Below, in pieces: positions 25,189 to 32,237 of a DNA stretch of 37,541 bases. Location: assembly GCA_902764235.1 (NCBI GenBank), contig CACWVH010000044.1, forward strand, positions 1 to 37,541. Reading direction: 5' to 3'. The DNA is from an uncultured Ruminococcus sp. (GTDB lineage Bacteria > Bacillota > Clostridia > Oscillospirales > Acutalibacteraceae). The first letter of the stretch is position 1, and each line of letters opens with the position of its first letter. The notes beneath the pieces were generated by a model, which saw only the letters and a list, made by a program, of their open reading frames with translations, searched no databases and was not told the origin of the DNA. The position numbers and the translations under genes were made by a program.

Positions 25189-26031
25189 ATGGATATTGAA
25201 AATATCACCAATGAAGAATTAGCGACAGCGGCACAGGAAGGCAATAATGAGGTTATGCCGCTGTTGTGGGAAAAGAATGAAAGACTTGTCAAGCTGATAA
25301 TGTTCAAGCACTTGAACAAGCGTAAACTGCCGCCTTGTATTGACGAGGAAGATATTTTACAATGCGGTTATTTCGCTCTGCTTGCCGCTGTAAAGGCTTA
25401 TAAGCCGGGAGAATATAAGTTTACTACATATCTGAATTACAGCATACAGAACGCTGTAAATGAATGTATAAACGGCAGGAAACGCACTCCTGACAATCAG
25501 AGAGAAGTATCTTACAATCAGCGTATAAAAAATGCAGATAATGATGATCTTGAAATGTGGGAGCTTCTGAAAGACGAGGAAGCAGAGTTTGAGATATTCG
25601 AGGATATGGAGCTGTCAGATGAACAGCGGATAGTCCTGGATGCTGTATCAGAGCTTGAGCCTGAACAGCGGAGCATAATACAGCGGCATTACTTCCGGAA
25701 TATGACATTGAAAGAAATAGCCTGTCAGGATAATTGCAGCATAGAGAATATAAGACGTTATGAACGACAAGCTTTCAAAAAGCTCCGGAACAATCCGACA
25801 ATCAGGGCATTGAATGAGGAATTACAGTCCAACAGGTTCATAAAAGCCTTTGACCCTTATCGTATATCTCCGGAGTATTATAATGCTCTTGATGCTGCAC
25901 AGCGGCTTAAAATAAAGCTTTTGAAGCAGAAAAAGTATATATCATACGGTCACAGACAAGCTGAAATATTTCTGCTGCTATACAGAGCCGAACAGGATTT
26001 TAAGCGCAGGAACGAAAAATATTACAGATAA
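25189..26031 (+). CDS. Element-encoded sigma-70-like factor
   Basis: 280 aa. A region 2-like domain (about 10-95: DEEDILQCGYFALLAAVKAY, FTTYLNYSIQNAV), a spacer rich in acidic residues, and a region 4 HTH (about 145-200: LEPEQRSIIQRHYFRNMTLK, then CSIENIRRYERQAFKKLR) are clear. The last 80 residues are basic and unassigned. ATG 25189 is preferred to 25168 because the earlier one overlaps the ribosome site. It could direct late element transcription or take over host polymerase; its promoters are not known. Phage late regulators with sigma-like domains are an alternative reading. Confidence 0.8.
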   Translation: MDIENITNEELATAAQEGNNEVMPLLWEKNERLVKLIMFKHLNKRKLPPCIDEEDILQCGYFALLAAVKAYKPGEYKFTTYLNYSIQNAVNECINGRKRTPDNQREVSYNQRIKNADNDDLEMWELLKDEEAEFEIFEDMELSDEQRIVLDAVSELEPEQRSIIQRHYFRNMTLKEIACQDNCSIENIRRYERQAFKKLRNNPTIRALNEELQSNRFIKAFDPYRISPEYYNALDAAQRLKIKLLKQKKYISYGHRQAEIFLLLYRAEQDFKRRNEKYYR

Positions 26032-26622
26032 AGTCAAAAAAATGTTGGATAATGTTGGATTATCAGCGTTGTTTCTGCATAAAAAGAATGATACAGGGGA
26101 ATATTACAAACTTTTTTAATCAGGATTTGTTGACCGCTTTGTAGTTTTCTTTTTGCGAAATTCTAAATATTTTCTCCGTTTTTGTGGCATGAAGCCGCTT
26201 AATACGGGGGTACGTCAGAAAGTACAGTGTTATCAGGCCTTGACATCGCAGCCCTCTATTCCGTGCAAAAAAATCCGTTTACTCCAAAAGTTTCATTTTC
26301 AAAAACGTTTGTGTTCTATGGAGCTTCTGTTTTGGTGTCGGGCTTTCCCGAATCAGAGGGTACAGGACTGGGGGCGGTTCTCACAGCTGCCATATCCCCC
26401 ATTGTTGACAGATCAACAGCGGCTGAAATACCGTACAGCCTTACCTCACTTTTAACCTGTAAAATTTCTGTATGGGGTGTAGTTGCCACATAAACCCCGA
26501 ATAAGCGTTCAAAGAAACTAAATGTATTCTACCCTAAATAATAATAAATCGTGTCTCACAGCGGCACACAGACGAAAACAGCGGCATACTCTCATCTATT
26601 TGGGAGTTATGCCGCTGTTTTG
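26032..26622. other. Gap with no assignable gene
   Basis: A direct repeat of AATGTTGGAT lies at 26040-26060. Both strands around 26230-26500 are open (a plus frame starting GTG and a minus frame of about 57 codons ending near 26320), but neither has a convincing ribosome site or a family match. It may hold a gene remnant. Confidence 0.4.
26575..26621. terminator. Bidirectional terminator with CAGCGGC stem
   Basis: AAAACAGCGGCATA pairs perfectly (14 bp) with TATGCCGCTGTTTT; T-rich on the + side and directly downstream of the minus-strand DUF2442 gene, so it can serve both directions. Confidence 0.75.
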
Positions 26623-26982
26623 TTATGTTCCTATATTGTCCCAGTCAATATCACTGTCTGAAACAAAGCCGCTGTTTTCTGCTTTGGCTATTCTCTGACG
26701 TTCTGCCGGTGTAACCCTTGTAAAGTCCGGATCCCAGTCAACCGGTTTGCTATCCATGTACATTTTATCGGGACAAATATCTATTTCATTTCCGTCTTGG
26801 TCTTTCCATGTAACAGCACCGTACTCAATATATGCCTTGTTAAAGACACGAGTATCTTTCAGCGGCATGAATACAGGCTTGCACAGAAGCGGAGCGGCGT
26901 TATAGATCCGCTGTTCACCGCTGTCAAACGCAACAAGCATTTTATAGTCATTCTGAGGTATTACGCTGATAACCTTGTGCAT
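26623..26982 (-). CDS. DUF2442-domain protein
   Basis: 119 aa. The first 80 residues (KVISVIPQNDYKMLVAFDSG, PLKDTRVFNKAYIEYGAVTW, IDICPDKMY) match the DUF2442 pattern; an acidic tail follows. DUF2442 and DUF4160 proteins often occur as adjacent pairs that have been suggested to be toxin-antitoxin modules. ATG 26982 sits just after GGGGGTGTGAGT. It is the last gene of a three-gene minus operon. Confidence 0.78.
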   Translation of the reverse strand: MHKVISVIPQNDYKMLVAFDSGEQRIYNAAPLLCKPVFMPLKDTRVFNKAYIEYGAVTWKDQDGNEIDICPDKMYMDSKPVDWDPDFTRVTPAERQRIAKAENSGFVSDSDIDWDNIGT

Positions 26983-26995
26983 ACTCACACCCCCA

Positions 26996-27187
26996 TTACT
27001 TCAAAGGCTCAATCTTGAAAATCTGTTCGCCCTCGCTTGCAAGCTTCCAGTTTGCAAGCAGATCATCTTTGTGTATCTCTATCCATGCTTGTACAAGCTT
27101 ATCCTGCTTTTTGGGAAGTTCGCCCTTAAAAGCTTCACCGTCAAAGTTGTAGCAAGCCTGTTGATCTCCATAAACTACCCCTTTCAT
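26996..27187 (-). CDS. DUF4160-like protein, N-terminally short
   Basis: 63 aa containing the typical DUF4160 second half: FKGELPKKQDKLVQAWIEIH then LLANWKLASEG and IEPLK. The usual first 20-25 residues with the HxPPHFH motif are absent, so it is truncated or a minimal variant. The start overlaps the RHH stop (ATGA), and no separate ribosome site is seen, so translation should be coupled. Pairs with DUF2442 downstream. Confidence 0.72.
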   Translation of the reverse strand: MKGVVYGDQQACYNFDGEAFKGELPKKQDKLVQAWIEIHKDDLLANWKLASEGEQIFKIEPLK

Positions 27188-27393
27188 TCTACAGCGGCAT
27201 TGTCTCCGCTGCCGTCACGCTGCATTGTTTCATCAATGGCACGTTTGATAAAGCCATTCAAACTTTCGCCTTTACTTTCAGCATGGTTTTTTATTTTATC
27301 TTTATCGCCTTTTGGAACTCTGACTTTCAATTCATCATAGTTATCTTTCATATATTTTGCAACTGCTTTTTGTTGTGCTTTGGAAGCTGGCAT
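27184..27393 (-). CDS. Ribbon-helix-helix regulator, copy 1
   Basis: 69 aa Arc/MetJ-like protein: a beta strand (LKVRVPKGDK) and two helices (DKIKNHAESKGESLNGFIKR, AIDETMQRD). ATG 27393 follows AAGGCGGTG; a longer frame lacks a site. Its core is nearly identical to that of the protein at 27891-28085. It heads the DUF4160-DUF2442 operon and is the likely autorepressor or antitoxin component. Confidence 0.8.
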   Translation of the reverse strand: MPASKAQQKAVAKYMKDNYDELKVRVPKGDKDKIKNHAESKGESLNGFIKRAIDETMQRDGSGDNAAVE

Positions 27394-27412
27394 AATAACA
27401 CCGCCTTTTCTA

Positions 27413-27441
27413 TTGACAAATACTTTTTTTAATGCTATTAT
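27413..27441 (+). promoter_or_regulatory. Promoter of the small RNA facing the toxin gene
   Basis: TTGACA (27413-27418), 17-bp spacer, TATTAT (27436-27441). It lies between the RHH gene and the toxin-like gene, reading right. Confidence 0.7.
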
Positions 27442-27447
27442 ATGTGT

Positions 27448-27533
27448 AGACAAGGAACGGTTTTAGCTGTTCCGCATAAGGGTTTATTTTACTAAACCGC
27501 TCTGTATTGCGAGTACAGGGCGGTTATTTCTTT
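27448..27533 (+). ncRNA. Candidate RNA antitoxin
   Basis: Expected transcript of about 85 nt from the consensus promoter at 27413 to the stem CCGCTCTGTA/TACAGGGCGG (27497-27523) and its T-rich tail. It contains stems GGAAC/GTTCC and GGTTTA/TAAACC, no ORF, and overlaps the 3' end of the convergent toxin mRNA. Confidence 0.55.
27497..27533. terminator. Shared bidirectional terminator of toxin and antitoxin RNAs
   Basis: CCGCTCTGTA with TACAGGGCGG (10 bp, one wobble). The + direction is followed by TTATTTCTTT; the minus direction by TTTAGT. It begins immediately after the toxin stop codon. Confidence 0.65.
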
Positions 27534-27604
27534 ATGTAGCTGATAACTTCTTTCATAGCCAATAAGACTATTGCAAAAGCAAGTAATGTCAAAACATCAT
27601 TCAT
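27524..27604 (-). CDS. Type I toxin-like hydrophobic peptide
   Basis: 26 aa, MNDVLTLLAFAIVLLAMKEV then ISYIKK: one membrane span and a basic C-terminus, as in Fst/Ldr or 'holin-like' type I toxins. The purine run AAAGGGGG is 9 nt before the ATG and lies inside a stem, CTCCCTT-GAGA-AAGGGGG (27614-27631), which would hide it from ribosomes. Its own promoter is at 27668-27696. Convergent with the small RNA above. Confidence 0.6.
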   Translation of the reverse strand: MNDVLTLLAFAIVLLAMKEVISYIKK

Positions 27605-27667
27605 CAATACATACCCCCTTTCTCAAGGGAGCTGAAACAGCCGCCACCGTTCCTTACTACGTATATC

Positions 27668-27696
27668 ATTATACCACATAATTATATAGGGTACAA
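27668..27696 (-). promoter_or_regulatory. Promoter of the toxin-like gene
   Basis: On the minus strand TTGTAC (27696-27691), 17-bp spacer, TATAAT (27673-27668). The -35 overlaps an ATATAGGGTAC operator-like site (27684-27694). Confidence 0.6.
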
Positions 27697-27774
27697 TATA
27701 CATATTAAACAATATATCGGGTACATAATTGTTTAATATTCCGTCTTGATATATCGGGTACGATATAGTATAAT
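27684..27774 (+). promoter_or_regulatory. Operator array 1 with rightward promoter
   Basis: Three related sites, ATATAGGGTAC (27684-27694) and ATATATCGGGTAC twice (27712-27724, 27749-27761). The last lies in the spacer of TTGATA (27746-27751)-17 bp-TATAAT (27769-27774). The middle site is bracketed by ATTAAACAAT/ATTGTTTAAT. Likely bound by one of the two RHH proteins. Confidence 0.6.
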
Positions 27775-27890
27775 AAATACAGTAAGGAACACAAACACAC
27801 GATCAGAACGGAAAGGGGCGGCGGGTTATGATCTTCATAGTACATTCTTATAAGTATTCCATAAAACATCGATATCGTGGGCATTATCTC
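27766..27890 (+). pseudogene. Duplicated promoter-leader with a lost or cut-off gene
   Basis: Bases 27766-27799 are identical to 28247-28280 (from TAGTATAATAAATACAG to CACAAACACA), and both run on into a similar purine-rich ribosome site and an ATG (27828; 28309). After 27828 only about 20 codons remain before the frame runs antisense into the second RHH gene, so the gene once served by this leader seems to have been lost. Confidence 0.4.
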
Positions 27891-28085
27891 TTACTCCTTT
27901 CCGCTGTCACGCTCCATTGTTTCATCTATGGCACGCTTGATAAAGCCGTTGAGCGTTTCACCTCTGCCGGTGGCGTGAGCCTTTACCTGTTCGTATTTGT
28001 CAAGCTTTAGATCAAGAGGGACACGCTTCAAGTTATTCTTTGCGTATTCAATATTGTACTGTGTTTTCTTTTCGCTGTTCGCCAT
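27891..28085 (-). CDS. Ribbon-helix-helix regulator, copy 2
   Basis: 64 aa Arc-like protein: YAKNNLKRVPLDLKLDKYEQ then GRGETLNGFIKRAIDETMER. The helix core matches copy 1 almost residue for residue, while the N-terminal strand (the DNA-contact part of this fold) differs. This agrees with the two different operator sequences next to them. Ribosome site AAGGCGGTGAAGG. Divergent from the HIRAN-like gene. Confidence 0.8.
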   Translation of the reverse strand: MANSEKKTQYNIEYAKNNLKRVPLDLKLDKYEQVKAHATGRGETLNGFIKRAIDETMERDSGKE

Positions 28086-28149
28086 ACCTTCACCGCCTTA
28101 TTGTTATATCCGGAGCGGCTCCAATTAAGACACCCTCTCCATTATCTGT

Positions 28150-28255
28150 ATTATACCACAAATGCAATACTATGTACATAGCCAAAATAAACAAAGTTAC
28201 GTACGTAAGTTTGTAGAGTTTACCACTATCTTTTTAGTTACGTACGTAGTATAAT
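28150..28255. promoter_or_regulatory. Operator array 2, divergent promoters
   Basis: GTTACGTACGTA is exact at 28196-28207 and 28237-28248. Rightward TATAAT is at 28250-28255 (weak -35, TATCTT). Leftward TATAAT is at 28155-28150 with TGTACA 17 bp upstream. The second operator abuts the rightward -10. Confidence 0.6.
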
Positions 28256-28308
28256 AAATACAGTAAGGAACACAAACACAGACAGCAAACGGAAAGGCGG
28301 CGGCGATT

Positions 28309-28731
28309 ATGTATAACAGATCAGTAATATGCAGAGTAGCAAACAATCTCAGGAAACAGGGCTATACACTGTCGGCTGCTTTCCGTGCAGCGTGGAGACT
28401 TGCAAAGAGCAAAGCCGCTGTAAAGGTTGCCGGAGTAAGCAAGTACAACAGGCAGAAAGCTCTTGACCATCTCCGCAGCTACTCCGCTGAAAGTGTGCAG
28501 ATCACCTTACAGAGAGAGAGCCGCAACACATACGACAGCAACGCTATATCCGTACTGGTAAGCGTGAACGGCAGCAAGGCTTATAAAATGGGCTATATTC
28601 CCGCCGCTGTGGCTGCTTTACTGAGTGAGGTAATAGATAACATTACCGAGATAAAAGCGAGCTTGCAGGCGATTACAGGCGGCTTCTACGCTGATATGAT
28701 GTCAGGGCTGAGGCTCAATCTCTCAATCTGA
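28309..28731 (+). CDS. HIRAN-like domain protein
   Basis: 140 aa. After a basic helical N-terminus (1-40), residues about 42-125 resemble a HIRAN domain: YNRQKALDHLRSYSAESVQI with RESRNTYDSNAISVLV and MGYIPAAVA. HIRAN domains bind DNA ends or stalled forks in helicases such as HLTF; stand-alone forms are common in mobile elements and are of unknown role. Expression is driven by the operator-controlled promoter at 28250. Confidence 0.7.
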   Translation: MYNRSVICRVANNLRKQGYTLSAAFRAAWRLAKSKAAVKVAGVSKYNRQKALDHLRSYSAESVQITLQRESRNTYDSNAISVLVSVNGSKAYKMGYIPAAVAALLSEVIDNITEIKASLQAITGGFYADMMSGLRLNLSI

Positions 28732-28770
28732 GGGCTGCGGTGAAATACCGTAGCTAAGAATCTAATAATA

Positions 28771-28804
28771 GCCGCTGTAGCGGTCAGAACGGCACTACAG
28801 CGGC
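28771..28804 (+). other. Intergenic hairpin with CAGCGGC arms
   Basis: GCCGCTGTAG pairs perfectly with CTACAGCGGC (28771-28780, 28795-28804). No T run, so a processing, attenuation or DNA-level role is possible. Confidence 0.5.
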
Positions 28805-28826
28805 ACAATGAAAGAAGGTGAATAAC

Positions 28827-28997
28827 GTGCAGGAACGTACATTTGCAATTAGTACCGCTGATATGGCGAGTTTGTTAATGCTGCTGACTGATATTGATGA
28901 AATAATAGACAGCGGCGGTGCTGTTTCAGACGAAATTATAGACGAACTCAGGTTTATACAACCGGAACTCGAAAGGATCGTTATATCTGAAGCATGA
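28827..28997 (+). CDS. Small acidic protein of unknown function
   Basis: 56 aa from a GTG start preceded by AAGAAGGTG; rich in Asp/Glu/Ile (TDIDEIIDSGGAVSDEIIDE). An in-frame GTG at 28818 is an alternative. Too small to assign. It lies between the HIRAN-like gene and the 99-aa gene with the same orientation. Confidence 0.5.
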   Translation: MQERTFAISTADMASLLMLLTDIDEIIDSGGAVSDEIIDELRFIQPELERIVISEA

Positions 28998-29143
28998 ACA
29001 CAACATATCAGAACGAAAACGGCGGCAGTTCCAAAGCCCGCAAAGCATGAACCGCCGCCACCAGATACCGGAGCAAAGCCCCATAGTGTAAGTATAGCAC
29101 AGCGGAGCAGCTCCGGCAAGTACAAAATGAAAGGAAGTAAAAC

Positions 29144-29443
29144 ATGAAGGATATTTTTAACCCGGACAACTACACGGAGGAAGCAATGCCGTTATCATCT
29201 GCATTATGCAATGCCATTAATGATATGGGTAATCTTGATCATAATTCTGCCGCTGTCAACGCTTGTATTGAAAAGTACAAGGAAATAAACGATAAATTTT
29301 ATAGTACGCTTACGGAAGAACAAATCAAACTTCTTATTGATATACAATGGGGAGAGATGGAAGAAACAGGCATTGTTGCAGGAGAATATTTTAATAGAGG
29401 TTTTCGCTTTGGAATGCTGCTCATGAAGGAGCTTTTCGGTTGA
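29144..29443 (+). CDS. Hypothetical protein, 99 aa
   Basis: Helical, acidic protein (KDIFNPDNYTEEAMPLSSAL at the start, GIVAGEYFNRGFRFGMLLMK near the end). The last segment resembles the C-terminus of small phage or plasmid proteins of unknown function. AAAGGAAG precedes the ATG. Last gene of element A. Confidence 0.65.
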   Translation: MKDIFNPDNYTEEAMPLSSALCNAINDMGNLDHNSAAVNACIEKYKEINDKFYSTLTEEQIKLLIDIQWGEMEETGIVAGEYFNRGFRFGMLLMKELFG

Positions 29444-29935
29444 AACTACATACTTATCATTAAGGCTTGAAGTCAAGTGCTTTGAGCCTGTTTTATTATG
29501 AGTACAGCGACAGAGATCAGAGCGACAGCATAAAGCTCTACTGTTCCGCTGTTGTGAACAATAAAAGAAAAATGTTGCTTTCTCTATCTCATTTACTTCA
29601 CTTATGTTGTGAGCATTTCAATAAAATTCTGTGGATTTTCAGAGGTAGCAAGCTTAGATTTTGTACTCCCATTGTACGTACAAAATCGGTTGTCGGTGAA
29701 AATAAATCGCTGTCGCTCTCCTGTACAAAAATGCTTTATACTATACAGCGGCATACTCTCAGCGGTTCGGGAGCTTACCGCTGTATCCGATGATTATCTT
29801 GGGGACACTTTGGGGACAGTGTCCCCAAAAAGCAACTGAATAATACTGCTTTAAATTCGTTATGATTAAGCTGAAAGCCGCATTAATTCAGCGTTTTTAG
29901 AAAACAGTAATAATCACAAAATGTACTTTTTGTCC
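29444..29935. other. Right-end non-coding region of element A
   Basis: No credible gene. Contains a 9-bp stem ATTTTGTAC/GTACAAAAT (near 29658-29688), a CAGCGG-armed hairpin at 29752-29787 (TACAGCGG...CCGCTGTA), and the integrase arm-type repeats below. Confidence 0.5.
29799..29829 (+). repeat. Probable integrase A arm sites, right
   Basis: TTGGGGACA (29799-29807), TTTGGGGACA (29809-29818) and its inverse TGTCCCCAAA (29820-29829), matching the left-end pair at 20204-20224. Confidence 0.6.
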
Positions 29936-29978
29936 CTCGTAATGAGGAAGTCGAGGGTTCAAGTCCCTTTTCCAGCTC
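29936..29978 (+). other. attM, junction of elements A and B
   Basis: Exact 43-bp copy of the tRNA 3' segment. Only this part of the tRNA is present, so it is an att remnant, not a gene. Confidence 0.92.
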
Positions 29979-30042
29979 CAAAAAATGGCTTTACAATGCG
30001 GTTTTTGAAACTTTGATAAATCACAAATTTTTCGAGGGTTTA

Positions 30043-30066
30043 AAAAGTACAGGCAAAAGTACAGGC
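30043..30066 (+). repeat. Probable integrase B arm sites, left
   Basis: AAAAGTACAGGC repeated exactly in tandem (30043-30054, 30055-30066). The motif recurs at the right end of element B (34559-34600). Confidence 0.6.
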
Positions 30067-30085
30067 ATTGTCAAAAAATCAAAAT

Positions 30086-30128
30086 AAAAACAGCGGTTAT
30101 TTGTAAAAGAATAGCCGCTGTTTTTGTG
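30086..30128 (-). terminator. Terminator of the integrase B gene
   Basis: AAAAACAGCGG pairs with CCGCTGTTTTT immediately beyond the integrase stop codon; symmetrical A/T tails allow either direction. Confidence 0.65.
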
Positions 30129-30131
30129 TTT

Positions 30132-31325
30132 TTATGAAGTTTCTGCTATGAGGTTACGGACAGTATCACCGACTTTTTTAATTGATTCTTGATTAGCGTG
30201 TGCATAAAATCGTAATGTAGTGCTAACGTCTGAGTGTCCGAGACGAGCTGCAACAGATGTCACGTCTGCACCATTTGTAATTGAAAGTGTCGCTGATGTG
30301 TGGCGTAAAATATGTGGGTGAAAGTTTTCTACTCCATATCTTTTACCGAAACTATCAAAATACCCTGTTGGTGAATTAAAAAACATTCTTTCAGCATTGC
30401 TGTCCTGAGTAAATACCCACTGAGACAAAATACCGTTGTTTAATTGCTCTTTGTGAAGTTCTTTTAATAGTGATAAGCTTTTTGCACCTATATCAACCGT
30501 CCGGGATTTACCGTTTTTGGGCGTTGTTAGATACTCGCCGGATTCGGGTGTATATCCTACTGATTTACTGATTTGCACTAAACCTGTATCAAAATCAATA
30601 TCCGTCCAGTTAAGGGCGAGCAATTCAGAACGGCGACAGCCTGTATCAAAAAGCAAATAAACGTATGTTTGCCATTTTAACGGCTCTGAGTTCAAGCATT
30701 TCAGAACGTGTTTAAGTTCATCCAGCGACAGAGATTTAACAGTATTGTCATTATCCAGTCTTTTTTCTTTTTGCTCTTTTGGGCGTGTGACTTTCTGCAT
30801 TGGATTTATTTCAATAGTATCGTCCATAATAGCCATATCAAAAAAGGTACTCAAAATAACATAAAGTTTAATCGTGCTGCCGTGTTTATGTGTTTTGCCA
30901 AATTCAAGCAGTCGAGCCGTAATCATACGAGGTGTTATTTCATTCAATGTAAATTCACCAAAATACGGCAAAATATGAAGCCTGAAATATGAGCAATAAT
31001 CCGAGTATGTTTTTTGAGATAGAATGCGTTGCTTTGTAGGTGAATACACGTCTGTAAAATACTGACTGAAAGTTTTAATTTTTGCCCGTTCAAGTTCTTC
31101 TTGATGGGCTTTTTGTTTTTTCATCTTTCTGTTTTCAACTTCACCGTTTTTACACTTGTTTTCAAAATCAGCGGCAAATGAAGCTAATTTTCTTTCTATG
31201 ACTTTTCTACTCCACGTCTTTTCGGGATAATACCGTGTTGTAAATTGCTGATCATGACTAACAGATACCACTATCTTATAAAACAGTCTGCCGTCTTTTG
31301 TGTACATCTCTTTTGTGCTTGCCAT
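30132..31325 (-). CDS. int: Tyrosine recombinase, integrase of element B
   Basis: 397 aa phage-type integrase. Arm-binding N-terminus (1-65), core-binding domain (85-185) and catalytic domain (195-397) with R231 (TGCRRSE), H338-x2-R341 (HILRH), H364 (RLGHSDVSTT) and Y374. Ribosome site AAGGAGTG before the ATG. It recognises the same tRNA core as integrase A, but its likely arm sites are different (AAAAGTACAGGC), so the two systems should be independent at the level of synapsis. Confidence 0.93.
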   Translation of the reverse strand: MASTKEMYTKDGRLFYKIVVSVSHDQQFTTRYYPEKTWSRKVIERKLASFAADFENKCKNGEVENRKMKKQKAHQEELERAKIKTFSQYFTDVYSPTKQRILSQKTYSDYCSYFRLHILPYFGEFTLNEITPRMITARLLEFGKTHKHGSTIKLYVILSTFFDMAIMDDTIEINPMQKVTRPKEQKEKRLDNDNTVKSLSLDELKHVLKCLNSEPLKWQTYVYLLFDTGCRRSELLALNWTDIDFDTGLVQISKSVGYTPESGEYLTTPKNGKSRTVDIGAKSLSLLKELHKEQLNNGILSQWVFTQDSNAERMFFNSPTGYFDSFGKRYGVENFHPHILRHTSATLSITNGADVTSVAARLGHSDVSTTLRFYAHANQESIKKVGDTVRNLIAETS

Positions 31326-31340
31326 TATTTTTCACTCCTT

Positions 31341-31847
31341 TTATACATTTGGATTGTATTGTACGTCTGCACCCGTTATTTTATATTCGCATATCATATA
31401 ATCTTTTTTGCTGCCGTCATTAATTAAACTGCCGCTGTATTTAGCAAATACATCTTTTTTCATACTTTCAATCGTTTCTTTTGAAATAAAATCAGAATTA
31501 CTTTGAATTTTTTCAATTTCATCCAGCGATTGTAAAATTTTCATAAGATTATCACTGATTGAAACAAACATAGTGTTTTTTTCAAAACGAATACTGAAAT
31601 ATCTTTTCAAGTTGTTGATAATTTCAGCGGCTTTGTTACCTGTTTCAGTACGTCCAAGCAGAAAATCAGTTGATGTATCAAGATAATCTGCAAGCATACA
31701 CAAAGTATCAAATGTTAATTTGCCCTTTTCTGCTTCAGCTATTGTTGAACGTGATACAGCAACATTTTCTGCAAGTTCATCCTGAGTTAATCCACGCTGC
31801 ACACGTAAACTCTTAATTCTTTGTCCGACTGCCTTTTTATCAAACAT
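31341..31847 (-). CDS. XRE-family repressor of element B
   Basis: 168 aa. HTH_3 domain at 5-62 (LRVQRGLTQDELAENVAVSR, then EKGKLTFDTLCMLADYLDTS). The C-terminal part is helical and different from the element A repressor, as expected for distinct immunity. ATG 31847 follows GGAGTGG. Faces the rightward replication genes across a 390-bp control region. Confidence 0.82.
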   Translation of the reverse strand: MFDKKAVGQRIKSLRVQRGLTQDELAENVAVSRSTIAEAEKGKLTFDTLCMLADYLDTSTDFLLGRTETGNKAAEIINNLKRYFSIRFEKNTMFVSISDNLMKILQSLDEIEKIQSNSDFISKETIESMKKDVFAKYSGSLINDGSKKDYMICEYKITGADVQYNPNV

Positions 31848-32237
31848 TATAACCACTCCATTTATTGTTGTTGTTATCATAATATAGTTTAACATAGCGA
31901 TTGTCAAAAATCAATATTTTTGAGTGAATAATCAATAATCTGTACAAAAAATGTTATAGACTTGACATTGTACAGATATCTTATACATTTACGTGCAAAA
32001 ATGGCATTATACAAAACATATATAAAATATATCTGTACATACAAGGCGTAATAATTAACACTTATTCAAGTATTTAATACAATTAATAATAAATGCACAC
32101 AAATCAAGTCGTTTTTTGACATATCAGAGAATTTCATAACGTGAAATTTATACAAATTTCTTTTGTTTTATCTATTTTAGACAAACTGATAAAATGCTAT
32201 CATAAACACAACAACAAAACGAAGGAGTTGAAATTGT
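31848..32237. promoter_or_regulatory. Divergent control region of element B
   Basis: AT-rich, no gene. CTGTACA occurs at 31940-31946 and 32033-32039, with the inverse TGTACAG at 31969-31975 just after a TTGACA (31963). These are the best operator candidates for the element B repressor. A second TTGACA lies near 32117. I cannot pick a single rightward promoter with confidence. Confidence 0.5.

Larger units (their letters stand above)
20093..29978. mobile_element. Integrative element A (about 9.8 kb)
   Basis: Bounded by attL and attM. It encodes integrase and XRE repressor on the left (minus), then divergently small HTH, excisionase-like, winged-helix-like, replisome organizer, DnaC-like and sigma factor genes, followed by an accessory region with RHH-DUF4160-DUF2442, a type I toxin-like peptide, a second RHH, a HIRAN-like protein and small unknowns. 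No relaxase, T4SS, capsid or terminase genes are present. It could be a phage satellite, a mobilisable element or a decayed prophage; the compact, intact replication cassette favours the first two. Confidence 0.88.

Noticed and set aside
26227-26493. Plus frame of 88 codons and a competing minus frame of about 57 codons
   Set aside because: Both open, neither with a clear ribosome site or family. The minus frame has more host-like codons, but that is not enough to call a gene.
29936-29978. Second tRNA gene at the att copies
   Set aside because: Only the 3' half of the tRNA is present at 29936 and 34725; no D arm or acceptor 5' strand, so these are att sites.
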